Part shown: one piece after another, positions 10,446 to 19,446 of the stretch
Layout: every line of letters starts with the position of its first letter
Position numbering within the stretch: position 1 is the stretch's first letter
DNA from: Azonexus hydrophilus
GTDB lineage: Bacteria > Pseudomonadota > Gammaproteobacteria > Burkholderiales > Rhodocyclaceae
Reading direction: 5' to 3'
DNA length: 64,000 nt
NCBI RefSeq assembly: GCF_905120355.1
Contig: NZ_CAJHOB010000008.1
Span: 62,001 to 126,000, forward strand
Notes under the pieces: model-generated
What the model was told of the DNA's origin: nothing
The model's database searches: none
The model's input: only the letters and a program-made list of their open reading frames with translations
Position numbers and translations under genes: made by a program

Positions 10446-11711
10446 TCACTCACCCAGCCGCCGCAAGCGCAGGGCGATCAGGATGACGCAGGCAGCGCAG
10501 ACGAGCATCGCCCCGGTCACTCCCGGCCAGCCCGCATGGCTCCAGGCCCAACCGCTGGCGGTACCGATCACGCTGCCCCCCAGGTAATAGCTTGACAGAT
10601 ACAGCGCCGACACCAGCCCCCGGCGCGGCCCGGCACGGTGCCCTACCCAGGCGCTGGCCACCGAATGCACCGCAAAAAAGCCGAAGGTGAATACCGCCAG
10701 CCCGGCAATGACCAGCCACAGGGGAGACGCCAGAGTCACCGCAATCCCGACGGTAAACAGTACCGCCATCACTCCCATGATGCGTTGCCGGCTGTGGCGT
10801 GCGATTTGCCGACCAGCCCAGGCTGAAGCGTAACTACCCACGGTATAGAGCAGGAACACGCTGCCAATCGCCGCCGGCCCCAGCGCATACGGTGCTTGCG
10901 ACAGGCGGAAAGGCAGGTAGTTATACAACCCCACCAGCGTGCCCATGCCAAGGAAGGCAACGCAGAACAACCAGGGCAACCCGGCATCGGCATAAATGCG
11001 CCGCACATCGGAAAACAGCAGGCCGGGCTGCAGCGAATGCGGTGTGAAATGGCGTGCCGCCGGCAACAACCGCCAGAACAGCACGGCCACCAGCAAACCG
11101 AGCACACTGACCGCCGACAAACCGTAATGCCAGGAGCCGGCCCAATCACTGCACGCCCCCGCCAGCAGGCGCCCGGCCATACCGCCGAGCGCATTGGCGC
11201 CGATGTACAGCCCCATCGCCCGCGCCCGCTGCGCCACCGGCAATTCCTCACCGAGGTAGGCCATCGCCGCCGCCGGCACGCCCGCGATGCAGGCCCCCAG
11301 CGCCGCCCGCGCCAGCACGAGCAAGAAAAAGTCGGGCGCCCAGGCCGAGAGCAGCGAGAACAGCGCGGCACCCAACAGGCCATAACGCATCAACCGCTCA
11401 CGGCCATAACGGTCGGCGACCAGACTGAGCGGAATCAGCAGCAACGCCATCATGCCCGTGCCGGCGGTCACACTCAGGCTCGCTGTTCCCGGGGAGATGG
11501 CAAAACTGGTGGTCAGCTGCGGCAGCAGCGGCTGCGTACCGTAGAGCAGCAAGAAACAGGAAAAACCGGCCAGAGAAACAGCCAGCGTGCTGCGCGCCGA
11601 CGTGTCGGGCGGGAGAGGAGGCACGGAATCGAGAGCAGAGGCTGACACAGTGGGGCGACGAGCAAGGAATGACAAGGGCGCGATTGAACGCCCCGCTGGT
11701 CGCGCCGGCAA
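10446..11711 (-). CDS. MFS transporter, YnfM-like 12-TM efflux permease
   Basis: A secondary transporter of the inner membrane with twelve predicted helices over 421 residues. The loop 2-3 signature LSLVADRYGRERLMRYG is the MFS DRxGRr motif. The substrate is unknown; YnfM-like drug or sugar efflux is the nearest resemblance. A polar N-terminal tail of about 40 residues precedes helix 1, and a GTG at 11648 is an alternative start that would leave more room for the divergent promoter. The divergent LysR regulator next door probably controls it. Confidence 0.85.
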   Translation of the reverse strand: MPARPAGRSIAPLSFLARRPTVSASALDSVPPLPPDTSARSTLAVSLAGFSCFLLLYGTQPLLPQLTTSFAISPGTASLSVTAGTGMMALLLIPLSLVADRYGRERLMRYGLLGAALFSLLSAWAPDFFLLVLARAALGACIAGVPAAAMAYLGEELPVAQRARAMGLYIGANALGGMAGRLLAGACSDWAGSWHYGLSAVSVLGLLVAVLFWRLLPAARHFTPHSLQPGLLFSDVRRIYADAGLPWLFCVAFLGMGTLVGLYNYLPFRLSQAPYALGPAAIGSVFLLYTVGSYASAWAGRQIARHSRQRIMGVMAVLFTVGIAVTLASPLWLVIAGLAVFTFGFFAVHSVASAWVGHRAGPRRGLVSALYLSSYYLGGSVIGTASGWAWSHAGWPGVTGAMLVCAACVILIALRLRRLGE

Positions 11712-11773
11712 TTGGTATTATCACAAGCAAGCATTCGATACAGACGAAACCTTTACCCGAGCCCGGCCCATCC

Positions 11774-12661
11774 ATGCATTACGATCTACCCGACCTGCGC
11801 CTCGTTGCCGCCATCGCCGACAGCGGCGCCCTGACCCGCGCCGCTGAGCGCGTACACCTTGCCCCCTCTTCCGCCAGCCATCGTCTGACACAACTCGAAG
11901 CCAGCCTGGGGGTCGCTTTGTTCGAACGTCACGCCCGAGGTCTGACACCGACGGCCGCCGGCGAATCACTCCTGCGTCATGCCCGCCAGGTATTCGCCCA
12001 GCTCGAACAAATGCATGCCGATCTTGCCCCCTATGCCAGCGGCCTCAACACCCAGGTCACCGTATTCGCCAACACCAACGCCATCAACTGCTTCCTGCCC
12101 GAAGATCTCGGCGACTTCCTGCGCGAGCATCCGCAGGTGCGGGTCAGCCTGGAAGAACAGCCGAGCCCGGCCATCGTCGGTGCAGTCGCCGCCGGCCAGG
12201 TTGATATCGGCGTCGTGGCAGCCGAGGGCGATTTTGGCGAACTGGAAGTCACTCCCTATCGGCGCGACCGGCTGGTATTGATCGTGCCCACCAGTCACCC
12301 GCTGGCGCGGCAGCAGGAAATCGCCTTCGCTGACGTACTCGCTGAAGCCTTCGTCTGCCTGCATGCCGGCAGCGCCATCCACACCTTCATGATGAACCAC
12401 GCGGCCCGCCTCGGCGGGCGGCTCGACGTACGCATCCAGGTCCGCAGCTTTGCCGCCGTTTGCCGCATGGTGGGCGCCGGCGTCGGCATCGGCATGGTGC
12501 CGCGCTCATCGGTGGCAGCTTCCGATCTCCTGCATACGGTGGAAATTGCCGATGCCTGGGCGCCGCGCGACCTGCATCTGTGCGTACGCGAACGCGCTGC
12601 GCTCGGCCCGGCGGCGCGGGCCTTGTTCGACCATCTGGCCGCCATGGGCGGCACAGATTAG
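11774..12661 (+). CDS. LysR-family transcriptional regulator
   Basis: A 295-residue LysR regulator from ATG 11774 ([18 protein letters not shown]). The N-terminal winged helix reads [21 protein letters not shown], with the family pattern [20 protein letters not shown]. The remaining ~200 residues form the periplasmic-binding-like effector domain. Its divergent position 62 bases from the MFS gene suggests it regulates that transporter. Its TAG stop overlaps the TAA stop of the opposing ATPase gene. Confidence 0.9.
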   Translation: MHYDLPDLRLVAAIADSGALTRAAERVHLAPSSASHRLTQLEASLGVALFERHARGLTPTAAGESLLRHARQVFAQLEQMHADLAPYASGLNTQVTVFANTNAINCFLPEDLGDFLREHPQVRVSLEEQPSPAIVGAVAAGQVDIGVVAAEGDFGELEVTPYRRDRLVLIVPTSHPLARQQEIAFADVLAEAFVCLHAGSAIHTFMMNHAARLGGRLDVRIQVRSFAAVCRMVGAGVGIGMVPRSSVAASDLLHTVEIADAWAPRDLHLCVRERAALGPAARALFDHLAAMGGTD

Positions 12662-14250
12662 CGCCGACCGCCGAGAATCGAGCCCAACACGCCGCGCAAA
12701 ATCTGCCGGCCAAGTTCCCGGCCAACCGTCCCGGCGACGCCGCGCGCCGCGCTTTTGGCGGCGGCTTCGATCACACCTTCACGGCGACCGCCGCGCGGCC
12801 CGGTGGTGCCACCGAAGATGCTGCCCAGGCTACCAAACAAACCGCCGTCGCTTTCGGCCGTGGCCGGTTCTGGGGCGGTGGCAGGTTGCCGACGCGGCGC
12901 GCTGGTCGGTCGGGCCGGTGCGCCGGGGGCGGCCGGTGCCGGAATGGCGCCCGGGCCGGTCTTCTTCGCGGCGGCCGGCTGGCCGCGCAGGATTTCGTAG
13001 GCCGACTCACGATCCACCGTCTCGCCGTAGGTGGCGAGCAGCGGCGAGGCTTCGATGTTGGCGCGCCGTTCAGCTTCGGTCAGCGGGCCAAGGCGCGACG
13101 CCGGCGGGAAGATGAAGGCACGTTCGACGATGTTCGGCCGGCCTTTCTCGTCGAGGAAGGAGACCAGCGCCTCGCCGACGCCGAGTTCGGTGATGACTTC
13201 GGCGGCATTGAATTTCGGATTGGCGCGCATGGTCTGCGCAGCCGATTGCACCGCCTTCTGGTCGCGCGGCGTGAACGCGCGCAGCGCATGCTGGACGCGG
13301 TTGCCGAGCTGGCCGAGGATTTTTTCCGGGACATCGAGCGGGTTCTGGGTCACGAAAAACACGCCGACACCCTTCGAGCGGATCAGTCGCACCACCTGCT
13401 CGACCTTGTCCACCAGCGCCGCCGGCGCGCCGTCGAACAGCAGGTGCGCCTCGTCGAAGAAGAACACCAGCTTCGGTTTGTCGAGGTCGCCGGCTTCCGG
13501 CAACTGCTCGAACAGTTCGGCCAGCAGCCAGAGCAGGAAAGTCGAATACAGCGCCGGGGCGTGAATCAGCTTCTCGGCGGCAAGCACGTTGATGACGCCG
13601 CGGCCGTTGCTGTCGACCTGCATCAGGTCGTTGATGTCGAGCATCGGTTCGCCGAAGAAGACATCGCCGCCCTGCTCTTCCAGCGTCAGCAGGCCGCGCT
13701 GGATGGCGCCGATCGACGCCGTCGACACGTTGCCGTACTCGGTCTTGAACTGCGCCGCGTTATCGCCCACGTACTGGACCATCGCCCGCAGATCCTTGAG
13801 GTCGAGCAGCAGCAGGCCCTGGTCGTCGGCGATCTTGAACACCATCTGCAGCACGCCGGCCTGGGTGTCGTTGAGGTTGAGCAGGCGCGCCAGCAGCAGC
13901 GGCCCCATGTCGGAAATGGTCGCCCGCACCGGAATGCCGTTCTCGCCGAACACATCCCAGAAGGCTACGGTGTTGGCGTAATTGGCATAGCCTTCGAGGC
14001 CCAGCTCGTCGATGCGTTTCTGCAGCTTCGGCGACACCGTGCCGGCCGCGCCGACGCCGGACAGATCTCCCTTGACGTCGGCCATGAACACCGGCACGCC
14101 GATATACGACAGGCGTTCGGCCAGCGTCTGCAGCGTCACCGTCTTGCCGGTCCCGGTGGCGCCGGTGATCAGGCCGTGGCGATTGGTCATCTGCGGCAGC
14201 AGCGCGGGAAAATCATCGGCGGACTTGGCCAGGTAGAGCGGTTCGGACAT
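12658..14250 (-). CDS. HerA/YjgR-like ATPase (DUF853, helicase HerA C-terminal-like)
   Basis: This is a cytoplasmic FtsK/HerA-superfamily ATPase of unknown cellular role. From ATG 14250 it is 530 residues. Walker A is [16 protein letters not shown] near residue 30, Walker B is [14 protein letters not shown] near 275, and a sensor stretch [20 protein letters not shown] follows. A low-complexity Pro/Ala/Thr linker (about 405-455) leads to a short Gly/Arg-rich tail. The longer frame upstream of 14250 is rejected because MSEPLYLAK is the usual family start. No NurA nuclease gene adjoins it, unlike archaeal HerA. Confidence 0.88.
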   Translation of the reverse strand: MSEPLYLAKSADDFPALLPQMTNRHGLITGATGTGKTVTLQTLAERLSYIGVPVFMADVKGDLSGVGAAGTVSPKLQKRIDELGLEGYANYANTVAFWDVFGENGIPVRATISDMGPLLLARLLNLNDTQAGVLQMVFKIADDQGLLLLDLKDLRAMVQYVGDNAAQFKTEYGNVSTASIGAIQRGLLTLEEQGGDVFFGEPMLDINDLMQVDSNGRGVINVLAAEKLIHAPALYSTFLLWLLAELFEQLPEAGDLDKPKLVFFFDEAHLLFDGAPAALVDKVEQVVRLIRSKGVGVFFVTQNPLDVPEKILGQLGNRVQHALRAFTPRDQKAVQSAAQTMRANPKFNAAEVITELGVGEALVSFLDEKGRPNIVERAFIFPPASRLGPLTEAERRANIEASPLLATYGETVDRESAYEILRGQPAAAKKTGPGAIPAPAAPGAPARPTSAPRRQPATAPEPATAESDGGLFGSLGSIFGGTTGPRGGRREGVIEAAAKSAARGVAGTVGRELGRQILRGVLGSILGGRR

Positions 14251-14387
14251 GGTACGGTAACTCCGGAAAGGATCAGATGCCGGCATTCTAGCGCTGCGGC
14301 GGCGGGCTGGTGTTAAGGAGGGTAAAGCGGGCTGGACAACAGGCAGTACGATAGGTACGGTAAGTCTTAGAGATGCGGAGGACTGAA

Positions 14388-14639
14388 ATGGATGCAATGA
14401 CCTACAGCACGCTACGCGCGAACCTCGCCAGCACCATGGATCGTGTTTGTGACGACCACGAAGTTCTGATCATCACCCGAAATGGCGACCAAGCCGTGGT
14501 GATGCTATCGCTCGAAGATTACAAGACGCTGGAGGAAACCGCCTACCTCCTGCGCACGCCGGCCAACGCCAAGCGACTGCTCTCGGCGGCCACGCAACTG
14601 AATGCCGACCAAGGCACGGAACGGGAACTCGCCGCGTGA
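14388..14639 (+). CDS. yefM: Antitoxin YefM (Phd/YefM family)
   Basis: YefM neutralises the YoeB ribosome-dependent mRNA interferase and represses the operon. It is 83 residues from ATG 14388, the same length as the E. coli protein, with a GGAG ribosome site seven bases upstream. The N-terminal DNA-binding part reads [17 protein letters not shown] and is followed by [17 protein letters not shown], the core Phd/YefM motif. The C-terminal toxin-binding tail is acidic. It overlaps yoeB by four bases (GTGA). The antitoxin looks intact although its toxin frame is broken. Confidence 0.93.
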   Translation: MDAMTYSTLRANLASTMDRVCDDHEVLIITRNGDQAVVMLSLEDYKTLEETAYLLRTPANAKRLLSAATQLNADQGTERELAA

Positions 14640-14890
14640 AGCTGATCTTCGCCGACGAGGCATGGGAAGACCACCTCTACTGGCAGAAGCAGGACAGGCG
14701 GATGGTCGAGCGGATCAATAAACTGATCCGCGAAACGCAGCGTGACCTATTTGCCTGAGTGGGAAAACCGGAAGCGCTGAAACATGCGCAGTCCGGCTTC
14801 TGGTCACGGCGGATAACCGATGAACATCGGATGGTTTATCGGGTGGAAGGGGATGCGCTGTTGATTGCGCAGTTGCGGTTTCACTATTGA
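14636..14890 (+). pseudogene. yoeB: YoeB toxin gene interrupted by one in-frame TGA
   Basis: The GTG-started frame aligns residue for residue with 84-residue Yoe[17 protein letters not shown] at the start, GFWSRRITDEHRMVYRV in the middle, RFHY at the end. Codon 41, a Gly in E. coli YoeB, is TGA (14756-14758). This is one G-to-T change away from GGA. Beyond it the frame resumes without any shift, and the catalytic residues Glu46, Arg65 and His83 are all encoded. As written only a 40-residue fragment lacking the active site would be made. Sequencing error, recent inactivation or readthrough cannot be told apart here. Confidence 0.9.
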
Positions 14891-14904
14891 GGACGCAAAA
14901 AACA

Positions 14905-14938
14905 GGGGCAGACCCCGTAACTAATCGTGGTCTGCCCC
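14905..14938. repeat. Perfect 10-bp palindrome behind yoeB
   Basis: GGGGCAGACC, a 14-base loop, then GGTCTGCCCC. It lies 14 bases after the yoeB end. Similar GGGGTCTGACC-type palindromes are widespread in proteobacterial intergenic DNA, and some are mobile. There is no T run, so it is not a classical terminator. Confidence 0.7.
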
Positions 14939-15076
14939 CTATTATCGCGGCGGCCGGGCCGGGCGTCGCGATCATTCCCGAACTGCTTCGTCGCCTGGCT
15001 GCTGCCACCGCACAGGCGGAAGTGGCATGAGGTTTGCGGCACAGGCTGCAACTTCATTGCCCGAGAGCCAAGTGCC

Positions 15077-15793
15077 ATGTTCGTTCAAGCCGTCAATCCG
15101 TGGTCCAGCGTCGCTTCCCCGGCGCTTTCGTCGTTCCGCAGCACGCCACCGGCGGCAAGTGCTGCCCCGGCGCCGGCAAATGCTGCCGGCACAGTGAGCA
15201 TCTCGCAGTCGGCCCGTGACCGCCTGGCGGCCGAGAGTACGACGGCCGCGGCGACGCACACGGCGAGCTTCGATACCAACCAGGGAACGGTCGACATCGA
15301 TATCGAAGCCTATTTCCAGCCACCGGCCGGCGGGTTCACCGAACTGCCGCCGTTGCTGATGCCGTCGCCGGCCAACATCCAGGCGCTGAGCAACTACGTT
15401 TCGCAGAAGATGCCGGCCTTCCTCACCGCCAACGGCATTCCGGCGGCGCCGGCGAGCGTCAGCTATGACCGCCAAGGACAGATCCAGCTGCCGGCCGACT
15501 ACCCTTACGCCGAACAGTTCAAGACGGCGCTGGCCAAGGAACCGGCGCTCGAGCGCAGCATGCAGAGCGCTGCCGCGCTGACCTCCCACTATGTCGAATT
15601 GCAGAAGGTGATGCCGTTCCACGAGGAATACGCCGCGGCCGGATCGTCCGCTGAAGCGGCGACGGTGGTCGCCAAGTACGCCTGGCTGTTCGCTGAAAAC
15701 CGCTCGACCGCGCAGATCTCGCTGCAGTTTTCCGTCACCGGCAGCATGAGCCTGAACGCCGACGGCGCTGCCGTCGTCTGGCCGAGCGCCTGA
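15077..15793 (+). CDS. Unrecognised 238-residue protein
   Basis: I do not recognise this protein. From ATG 15077 it starts MFVQAVNPWSSVASPALSSF, then has an Ala/Pro-rich stretch (about 20-45) and the phrase SISQSARDRLAAE, which resembles the N-terminal part of proteins with unknown function linked to surface or flagellar loci. The rest is mixed alpha/beta without cysteines or membrane helices and ends with an Ala/Ser-rich beta-like segment (SLQFSVTGSMSLNADG). No signal peptide is convincing. An in-frame extension to 14927 would run through the palindrome and is rejected. It stands alone between yoeB and yebC. Confidence 0.65.
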   Translation: MFVQAVNPWSSVASPALSSFRSTPPAASAAPAPANAAGTVSISQSARDRLAAESTTAAATHTASFDTNQGTVDIDIEAYFQPPAGGFTELPPLLMPSPANIQALSNYVSQKMPAFLTANGIPAAPASVSYDRQGQIQLPADYPYAEQFKTALAKEPALERSMQSAAALTSHYVELQKVMPFHEEYAAAGSSAEAATVVAKYAWLFAENRSTAQISLQFSVTGSMSLNADGAAVVWPSA

Positions 15794-15922
15794 GCGGCTG
15801 GCACAATGCGCGCGGTCGAGTTGTTTTCCTGCTCTTTGGCTGCGCACCGGTTAGCGAAGGTGACTGAGTCGATCAGGCATTCCAGGACGATCACACCAGA
15901 GCGCTGGACAATGCACGCCGGC

Positions 15923-15951
15923 CTGACGGGAAAACGCTGGACGAGTAAAAT
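15923..15951 (+). promoter_or_regulatory. Likely promoter of yebC and the downstream ruv run
   Basis: CTGACG (15923-15928) and TAAAAT (15946-15951) are 17 bases apart, ending 36 bases before the yebC start codon. The 194-base gap before yebC holds nothing else that I can see. Confidence 0.5.
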
Positions 15952-15987
15952 CTTGCCTTCTTCGTCACTCGCATTCAGGAAAAGAGC

Positions 15988-16713
15988 ATGGCAGGTCACT
16001 CGAAATGGGCAAACATCCAGCACCGCAAAGGTCGTCAGGACGAAAAGCGCGGCGCGACTTTTTCCAAGATCGCCAAGGAAATCACCGTTGCTGCCAAGAT
16101 GGGCGGCGGCGATGCGGCGTTCAACCCCCGCCTGCGGGTGGCTGTCGAGAAGGCCAAAGCCGCCAACATGCCGAAGGACAAGATCGACACGGCCATCAAG
16201 AAAGGCACCGGCGAACTCGAAGGCGTCGAATACATCGAGATCCGTTATGAAGGCTATGGCATTGGCGGCGCAGCGATCATGGTCGATTGCCTGACCGACA
16301 ACAAGACCCGTACCGTGGCCGAAGTGCGGCACGCGTTCTCCAAACACGGTGGCAACATGGGCACCGACGGCTGCGTGGCATTCCAGTTCAAGCACTGTGG
16401 CCAGATGATCTTTGCCCCCGGCACCGACGAAGCGGCACTGATGGACGCCGCCATTGAAGCCGGCGCCGAAGACGTTACCAGCGATGAGGATGGCTCGATC
16501 GAAGTCCTGACGGCGCCGGCCGATTTCCTTACCGTCAAGGACGCCTTGGCCGCCGCCGGTTTCACCCCCGAACTGGCGGATGTAACAATGAAGCCGGAAG
16601 GCGAAAACGTGTTCAGCGGCGACGACGCGATCAAGATGCAGAAACTGCTCGACGCCCTGGAAAACCTCGACGATGTGCAGGAAATCTACACCACTGCCAT
16701 CATCGAAGAATAG
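15988..16713 (+). CDS. yebC: YebC/PmpR-family protein (TACO1-like)
   Basis: A 241-residue cytoplasmic protein of the YebC family, reported as a DNA-binding regulator and, more recently, as a factor helping ribosomes through difficult sequences. It opens [20 protein letters not shown], the family hallmark, with the acidic C-terminal motif DDVQEIYTT. An AGGAAAAGAG ribosome site precedes the ATG. It sits upstream of ruvC-ruvA-ruvB, a common arrangement in proteobacteria. Confidence 0.97.
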   Translation: MAGHSKWANIQHRKGRQDEKRGATFSKIAKEITVAAKMGGGDAAFNPRLRVAVEKAKAANMPKDKIDTAIKKGTGELEGVEYIEIRYEGYGIGGAAIMVDCLTDNKTRTVAEVRHAFSKHGGNMGTDGCVAFQFKHCGQMIFAPGTDEAALMDAAIEAGAEDVTSDEDGSIEVLTAPADFLTVKDALAAAGFTPELADVTMKPEGENVFSGDDAIKMQKLLDALENLDDVQEIYTTAIIEE

Positions 16714-16724
16714 GGAAACCCACC

Positions 16725-17198
16725 ATGCAACTGCCCGCAATCTTGTTGATCGCCCTCACCAGCCTGACCCTGCCCGCACTGGCGGCAGAGTACAGCTGCC
16801 CGGATCTCGGCCAGGCCGGCCCGGTCAATTCCTGCCCCGGCGAGGAGGAGCTGCGCTATACCTACACCGGTTTTTGCAGCGACAACAGCAAGGTTTACGG
16901 CAAGGAAACCGATGCCTGCCCGCGCTACGAAGACTACCGCGCAATGAAGAACACCGTGCTGTGGGAGTCGCAGGACGGTGCATTCAGCGGCTATGTATCC
17001 TGCAACATGCAGCCGGAACAGCTCGCCGGAGTTCGCGCCAGCAGCATGCAGGTAGTCAAGCAGGGCACGCTGACCAAACTGGTCTGCAGCTACCCGCGCG
17101 GGATTCGCCTCAGCTTGCGCACCAAGGGCAGTTGCACGATTCAGGACAGCCCGGCCTGCGCCGCCGATACCAGCGCCTGCCGTGCCATCTGCGACTGA
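16725..17198 (+). CDS. Small secreted cysteine-rich protein, possibly DUF3757-like
   Basis: A 157-residue protein with a clear Sec signal peptide (MQLPAILLIALTSLTLPALAA, cleavage after residue ~21). The mature part starts YSCPDLGQ and contains ten or more cysteines, so disulfides in the periplasm are likely. The N-terminal CP motif and the spacing recall DUF3757, but I cannot confirm this. It is wedged between yebC and ruvC with 11- and 12-base gaps, so it should be cotranscribed with them. Its job is unknown. Confidence 0.7.
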   Translation: MQLPAILLIALTSLTLPALAAEYSCPDLGQAGPVNSCPGEEELRYTYTGFCSDNSKVYGKETDACPRYEDYRAMKNTVLWESQDGAFSGYVSCNMQPEQLAGVRASSMQVVKQGTLTKLVCSYPRGIRLSLRTKGSCTIQDSPACAADTSACRAICD

Positions 17199-17210
17199 AT
17201 TGATGCCGCA

Positions 17211-17780
17211 GTGAATCGCGAACGCATTCTAGGCATCGACCCCGGATTGCGCACCACCGGCTTCGGCGTGATCGAACGCCAGGGGCGCACCCTGCGCTAT
17301 GTCGCCAGCGGCTGCATCAAGTCCAACGCCGATGACGCGCTGCCGGCGCGCCTGGCGACGCTGTTCGCCGGGGTCAGCGAAGTGATCGCCACCTATCAGC
17401 CGGTACAGACTGCGGTGGAAATCGTGTTCGTCAACGTCAACCCGCAATCCACCCTGCTGCTCGGCCAGGCGCGCGGCGCGGCGATCAGCGCCCTGGTGCA
17501 CGGCGGCTTGCCGGTCGCGGAATACACCGCCCTGCAAGTCAAACAGGCCGTCGTCGGGCATGGCAAGGCGGACAAAGAGCAGGTGCAGGCAATGGTGGTG
17601 CGCCTGCTCAATCTGCCCGGCGTTCCTGGCGCCGACGCCGCCGACGCCCTCGCCTGCGCCATCTGTCATGCGCATGCCGGCGAAGGTCTCGGCCTGATCG
17701 GACACAAGGTCGCAGGCACGCCGGGCGGCAAACTGAAACAGGCAGGCTATCGCATTCGTGGCGGGCGGCTGATAGGATAG
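17211..17780 (+). CDS. ruvC: Crossover junction endodeoxyribonuclease RuvC
   Basis: RuvC resolves Holliday junctions by paired nicking. It is 189 residues and starts at a GTG ([20 protein letters not shown]). The catalytic acidic residues are the Asp of GIDPG, the Glu of TAVEIVFVN and the Asp pair of [14 protein letters not shown] nearby ATG at 17202 reads only three codons before a stop, which supports the GTG. It is followed by ruvA after 32 bases. Confidence 0.97.
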   Translation: MNRERILGIDPGLRTTGFGVIERQGRTLRYVASGCIKSNADDALPARLATLFAGVSEVIATYQPVQTAVEIVFVNVNPQSTLLLGQARGAAISALVHGGLPVAEYTALQVKQAVVGHGKADKEQVQAMVVRLLNLPGVPGADAADALACAICHAHAGEGLGLIGHKVAGTPGGKLKQAGYRIRGGRLIG

Positions 17781-17812
17781 CGGACTGTTTGCACATCCAG
17801 TACTGAGACCCC

Positions 17813-18391
17813 ATGATCGGACGACTGAGCGGCCTGCTCATTGAAAAGAATCCCCCGCAAATCGTGCTTGACGTCAACGGCGTCGGCTACGAACTGGATG
17901 TGCCGATGAGCACTTTCTACAACCTGCCCGCGCTGGGTGAAAAACTATCCCTGCTCACCCATTTTGCGGTGCGTGACGACGGCCATTTTCTCTATGGTTT
18001 TCAGAGCGAAAGCGAACGCTTTGCTTTTCGCCAGCTGCTGAAGGTCTCCGGCATCGGCGCCCGTACCGCACTGTCGGTGCTGTCCGGCCTGTCGGTCAAT
18101 GATCTGGCGGCAGCGGTGGCGCAGCAGGAGCTGGGTCGATTGATCAAGATTCCCGGCATCGGCAAAAAAACCGCCGAACGCCTGCTGCTCGAACTGAAAG
18201 GCAAACTGGCTGACGTGGGCAGCGGCAGCCCCGGCGCGGCGCCGTCCGACACCCGTAGCGACATCACGCAGGCCCTGCTGGCACTGGGCTACAACGAGAA
18301 GGAAGCGACTGCCGCCGTGCGCCAGCTGGCGGCCGACCTATCCACCAGCGAGGGCATCCGGCAGGCCCTCAAACTGCTCTCCAAAAGCTGA
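17813..18391 (+). CDS. ruvA: Holliday junction branch migration subunit RuvA
   Basis: RuvA binds Holliday junctions as a tetramer and loads RuvB. The 192-residue protein starts [20 protein letters not shown] and has two helix-hairpin-helix motifs ([13 protein letters not shown] and [13 protein letters not shown]). A flexible linker and a C-terminal RuvB-binding domain ([14 protein letters not shown]) follow. Its TGA stop shares one base with the ATG of the next gene. Confidence 0.97.
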   Translation: MIGRLSGLLIEKNPPQIVLDVNGVGYELDVPMSTFYNLPALGEKLSLLTHFAVRDDGHFLYGFQSESERFAFRQLLKVSGIGARTALSVLSGLSVNDLAAAVAQQELGRLIKIPGIGKKTAERLLLELKGKLADVGSGSPGAAPSDTRSDITQALLALGYNEKEATAAVRQLAADLSTSEGIRQALKLLSKS

Positions 18392-19446
18392 TGCTCACCT
18401 CCGACGACTCGCGCACACTGGCGCAGATTGCGCTGGTGGTGTTGCTCATCATCGGCTGCATTGCCGTCCTGCTGCCTTTCGTCGGCGCCTTGCTGTTTGC
18501 TCTGGTGGTCTGGCTGTGCACCTGGGAAGCTTACCGCGACCACATCTTGCCCCGCCTCGGTGGCAAGCCCATTCTCGGCGCCACCCTGATGGTGCTGGCG
18601 CTGATGCTGGTCTTCCTGGTGCCGACAATTTTCCTGGCCGGTGCGCTGGTCAGGAGCAGCGACGTGCTGGTCAATCACGTCCGCCCCCTGCTCACCCAGG
18701 GGCTGCCTGCCGATCCCCCGGCCTGGTTCGCCAGCGTGCCCCTGTTTGGCGACATGCTGGACAACTTCTGGCACGAAATTGCCGGTAGCCGCGAAGCGTT
18801 CAACGCCCTGCTGGGCAGAGGCGTTGGCCCGGTTCGTGAATTTCTCCTGCGGGCTGGCGGCGTGGCAGCCAATGGCCTGCTGCAACTGGCCCTGGTGTTT
18901 TTCGTTGCATTCTTCCTTTACCGTGATGGGCAGATGCTGGCCAACATCCTCTACCAGAGTGCGCGCAAACTGGGCGGCGACCTCGGCGAGCATCTGGTGA
19001 ACAAGACCCGCGACACGGTTTTCGGCGTCATGCTCGGCATCATCGGCACGGCCATGGCGCAAGCCACCGTCGCCGCGATCGGGTTTTTCATCGCTGGCGC
19101 ACCAGCACCTCTGCTGCTGGCGTTTGCCACTTTTTTCCTGTCCATGGTCCCGGTCGGCCCACCCCTCATCTGGGGTGGCGCAGCCTTCTGGCTGTATAGC
19201 GAGGGGCAGATCGGCTGGGCAATCTTCATGGCGCTGTACGGACTCCTCGTCATCAGCAGCATCGACAACCTGGTCAAACCCATCCTCATTGCCCGCGGCG
19301 CCGGCCTTTCCCTGCTGGTCATCGGCCTGGGCGTGTTCGGCGGTGTACTGGTGTTCGGCTTCATCGGCATCTTTCTTGGGCCGGTCCTGCTGGCGCTGGG
19401 CCAGATGCTTCTCCTGCGCTGGCTGAATAAGAAAGACGTCGCATGA
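18391..19446 (+). CDS. AI-2E family / PerM-like permease
   Basis: A 351-residue inner-membrane protein of the AI-2E transporter (PerM/YdiK) family, with about eight membrane helices: a pair near the N-terminus, one near 65-88, and a C-terminal group including [20 protein letters not shown] and the family-typical [10 protein letters not shown] near residue 290. The substrate is not predictable. It lies between ruvA and ruvB with a 1-base overlap upstream and a 4-base overlap downstream, so its translation is coupled to the recombination genes. Confidence 0.92.
   Translation: MLTSDDSRTLAQIALVVLLIIGCIAVLLPFVGALLFALVVWLCTWEAYRDHILPRLGGKPILGATLMVLALMLVFLVPTIFLAGALVRSSDVLVNHVRPLLTQGLPADPPAWFASVPLFGDMLDNFWHEIAGSREAFNALLGRGVGPVREFLLRAGGVAANGLLQLALVFFVAFFLYRDGQMLANILYQSARKLGGDLGEHLVNKTRDTVFGVMLGIIGTAMAQATVAAIGFFIAGAPAPLLLAFATFFLSMVPVGPPLIWGGAAFWLYSEGQIGWAIFMALYGLLVISSIDNLVKPILIARGAGLSLLVIGLGVFGGVLVFGFIGIFLGPVLLALGQMLLLRWLNKKDVA

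Noticed and set aside
12460..14316. 618-codon plus-strand frame opposite the HerA-like ATPase
   Set aside because: The minus-strand frame has Walker motifs and family length. The plus-strand one has no recognisable domain and overlaps the LysR gene.
14756..14758. TGA in yoeB read as selenocysteine
   Set aside because: YoeB has Gly at this position, no SECIS-like hairpin follows the TGA, and no selenoprotein relatives are known in this family.
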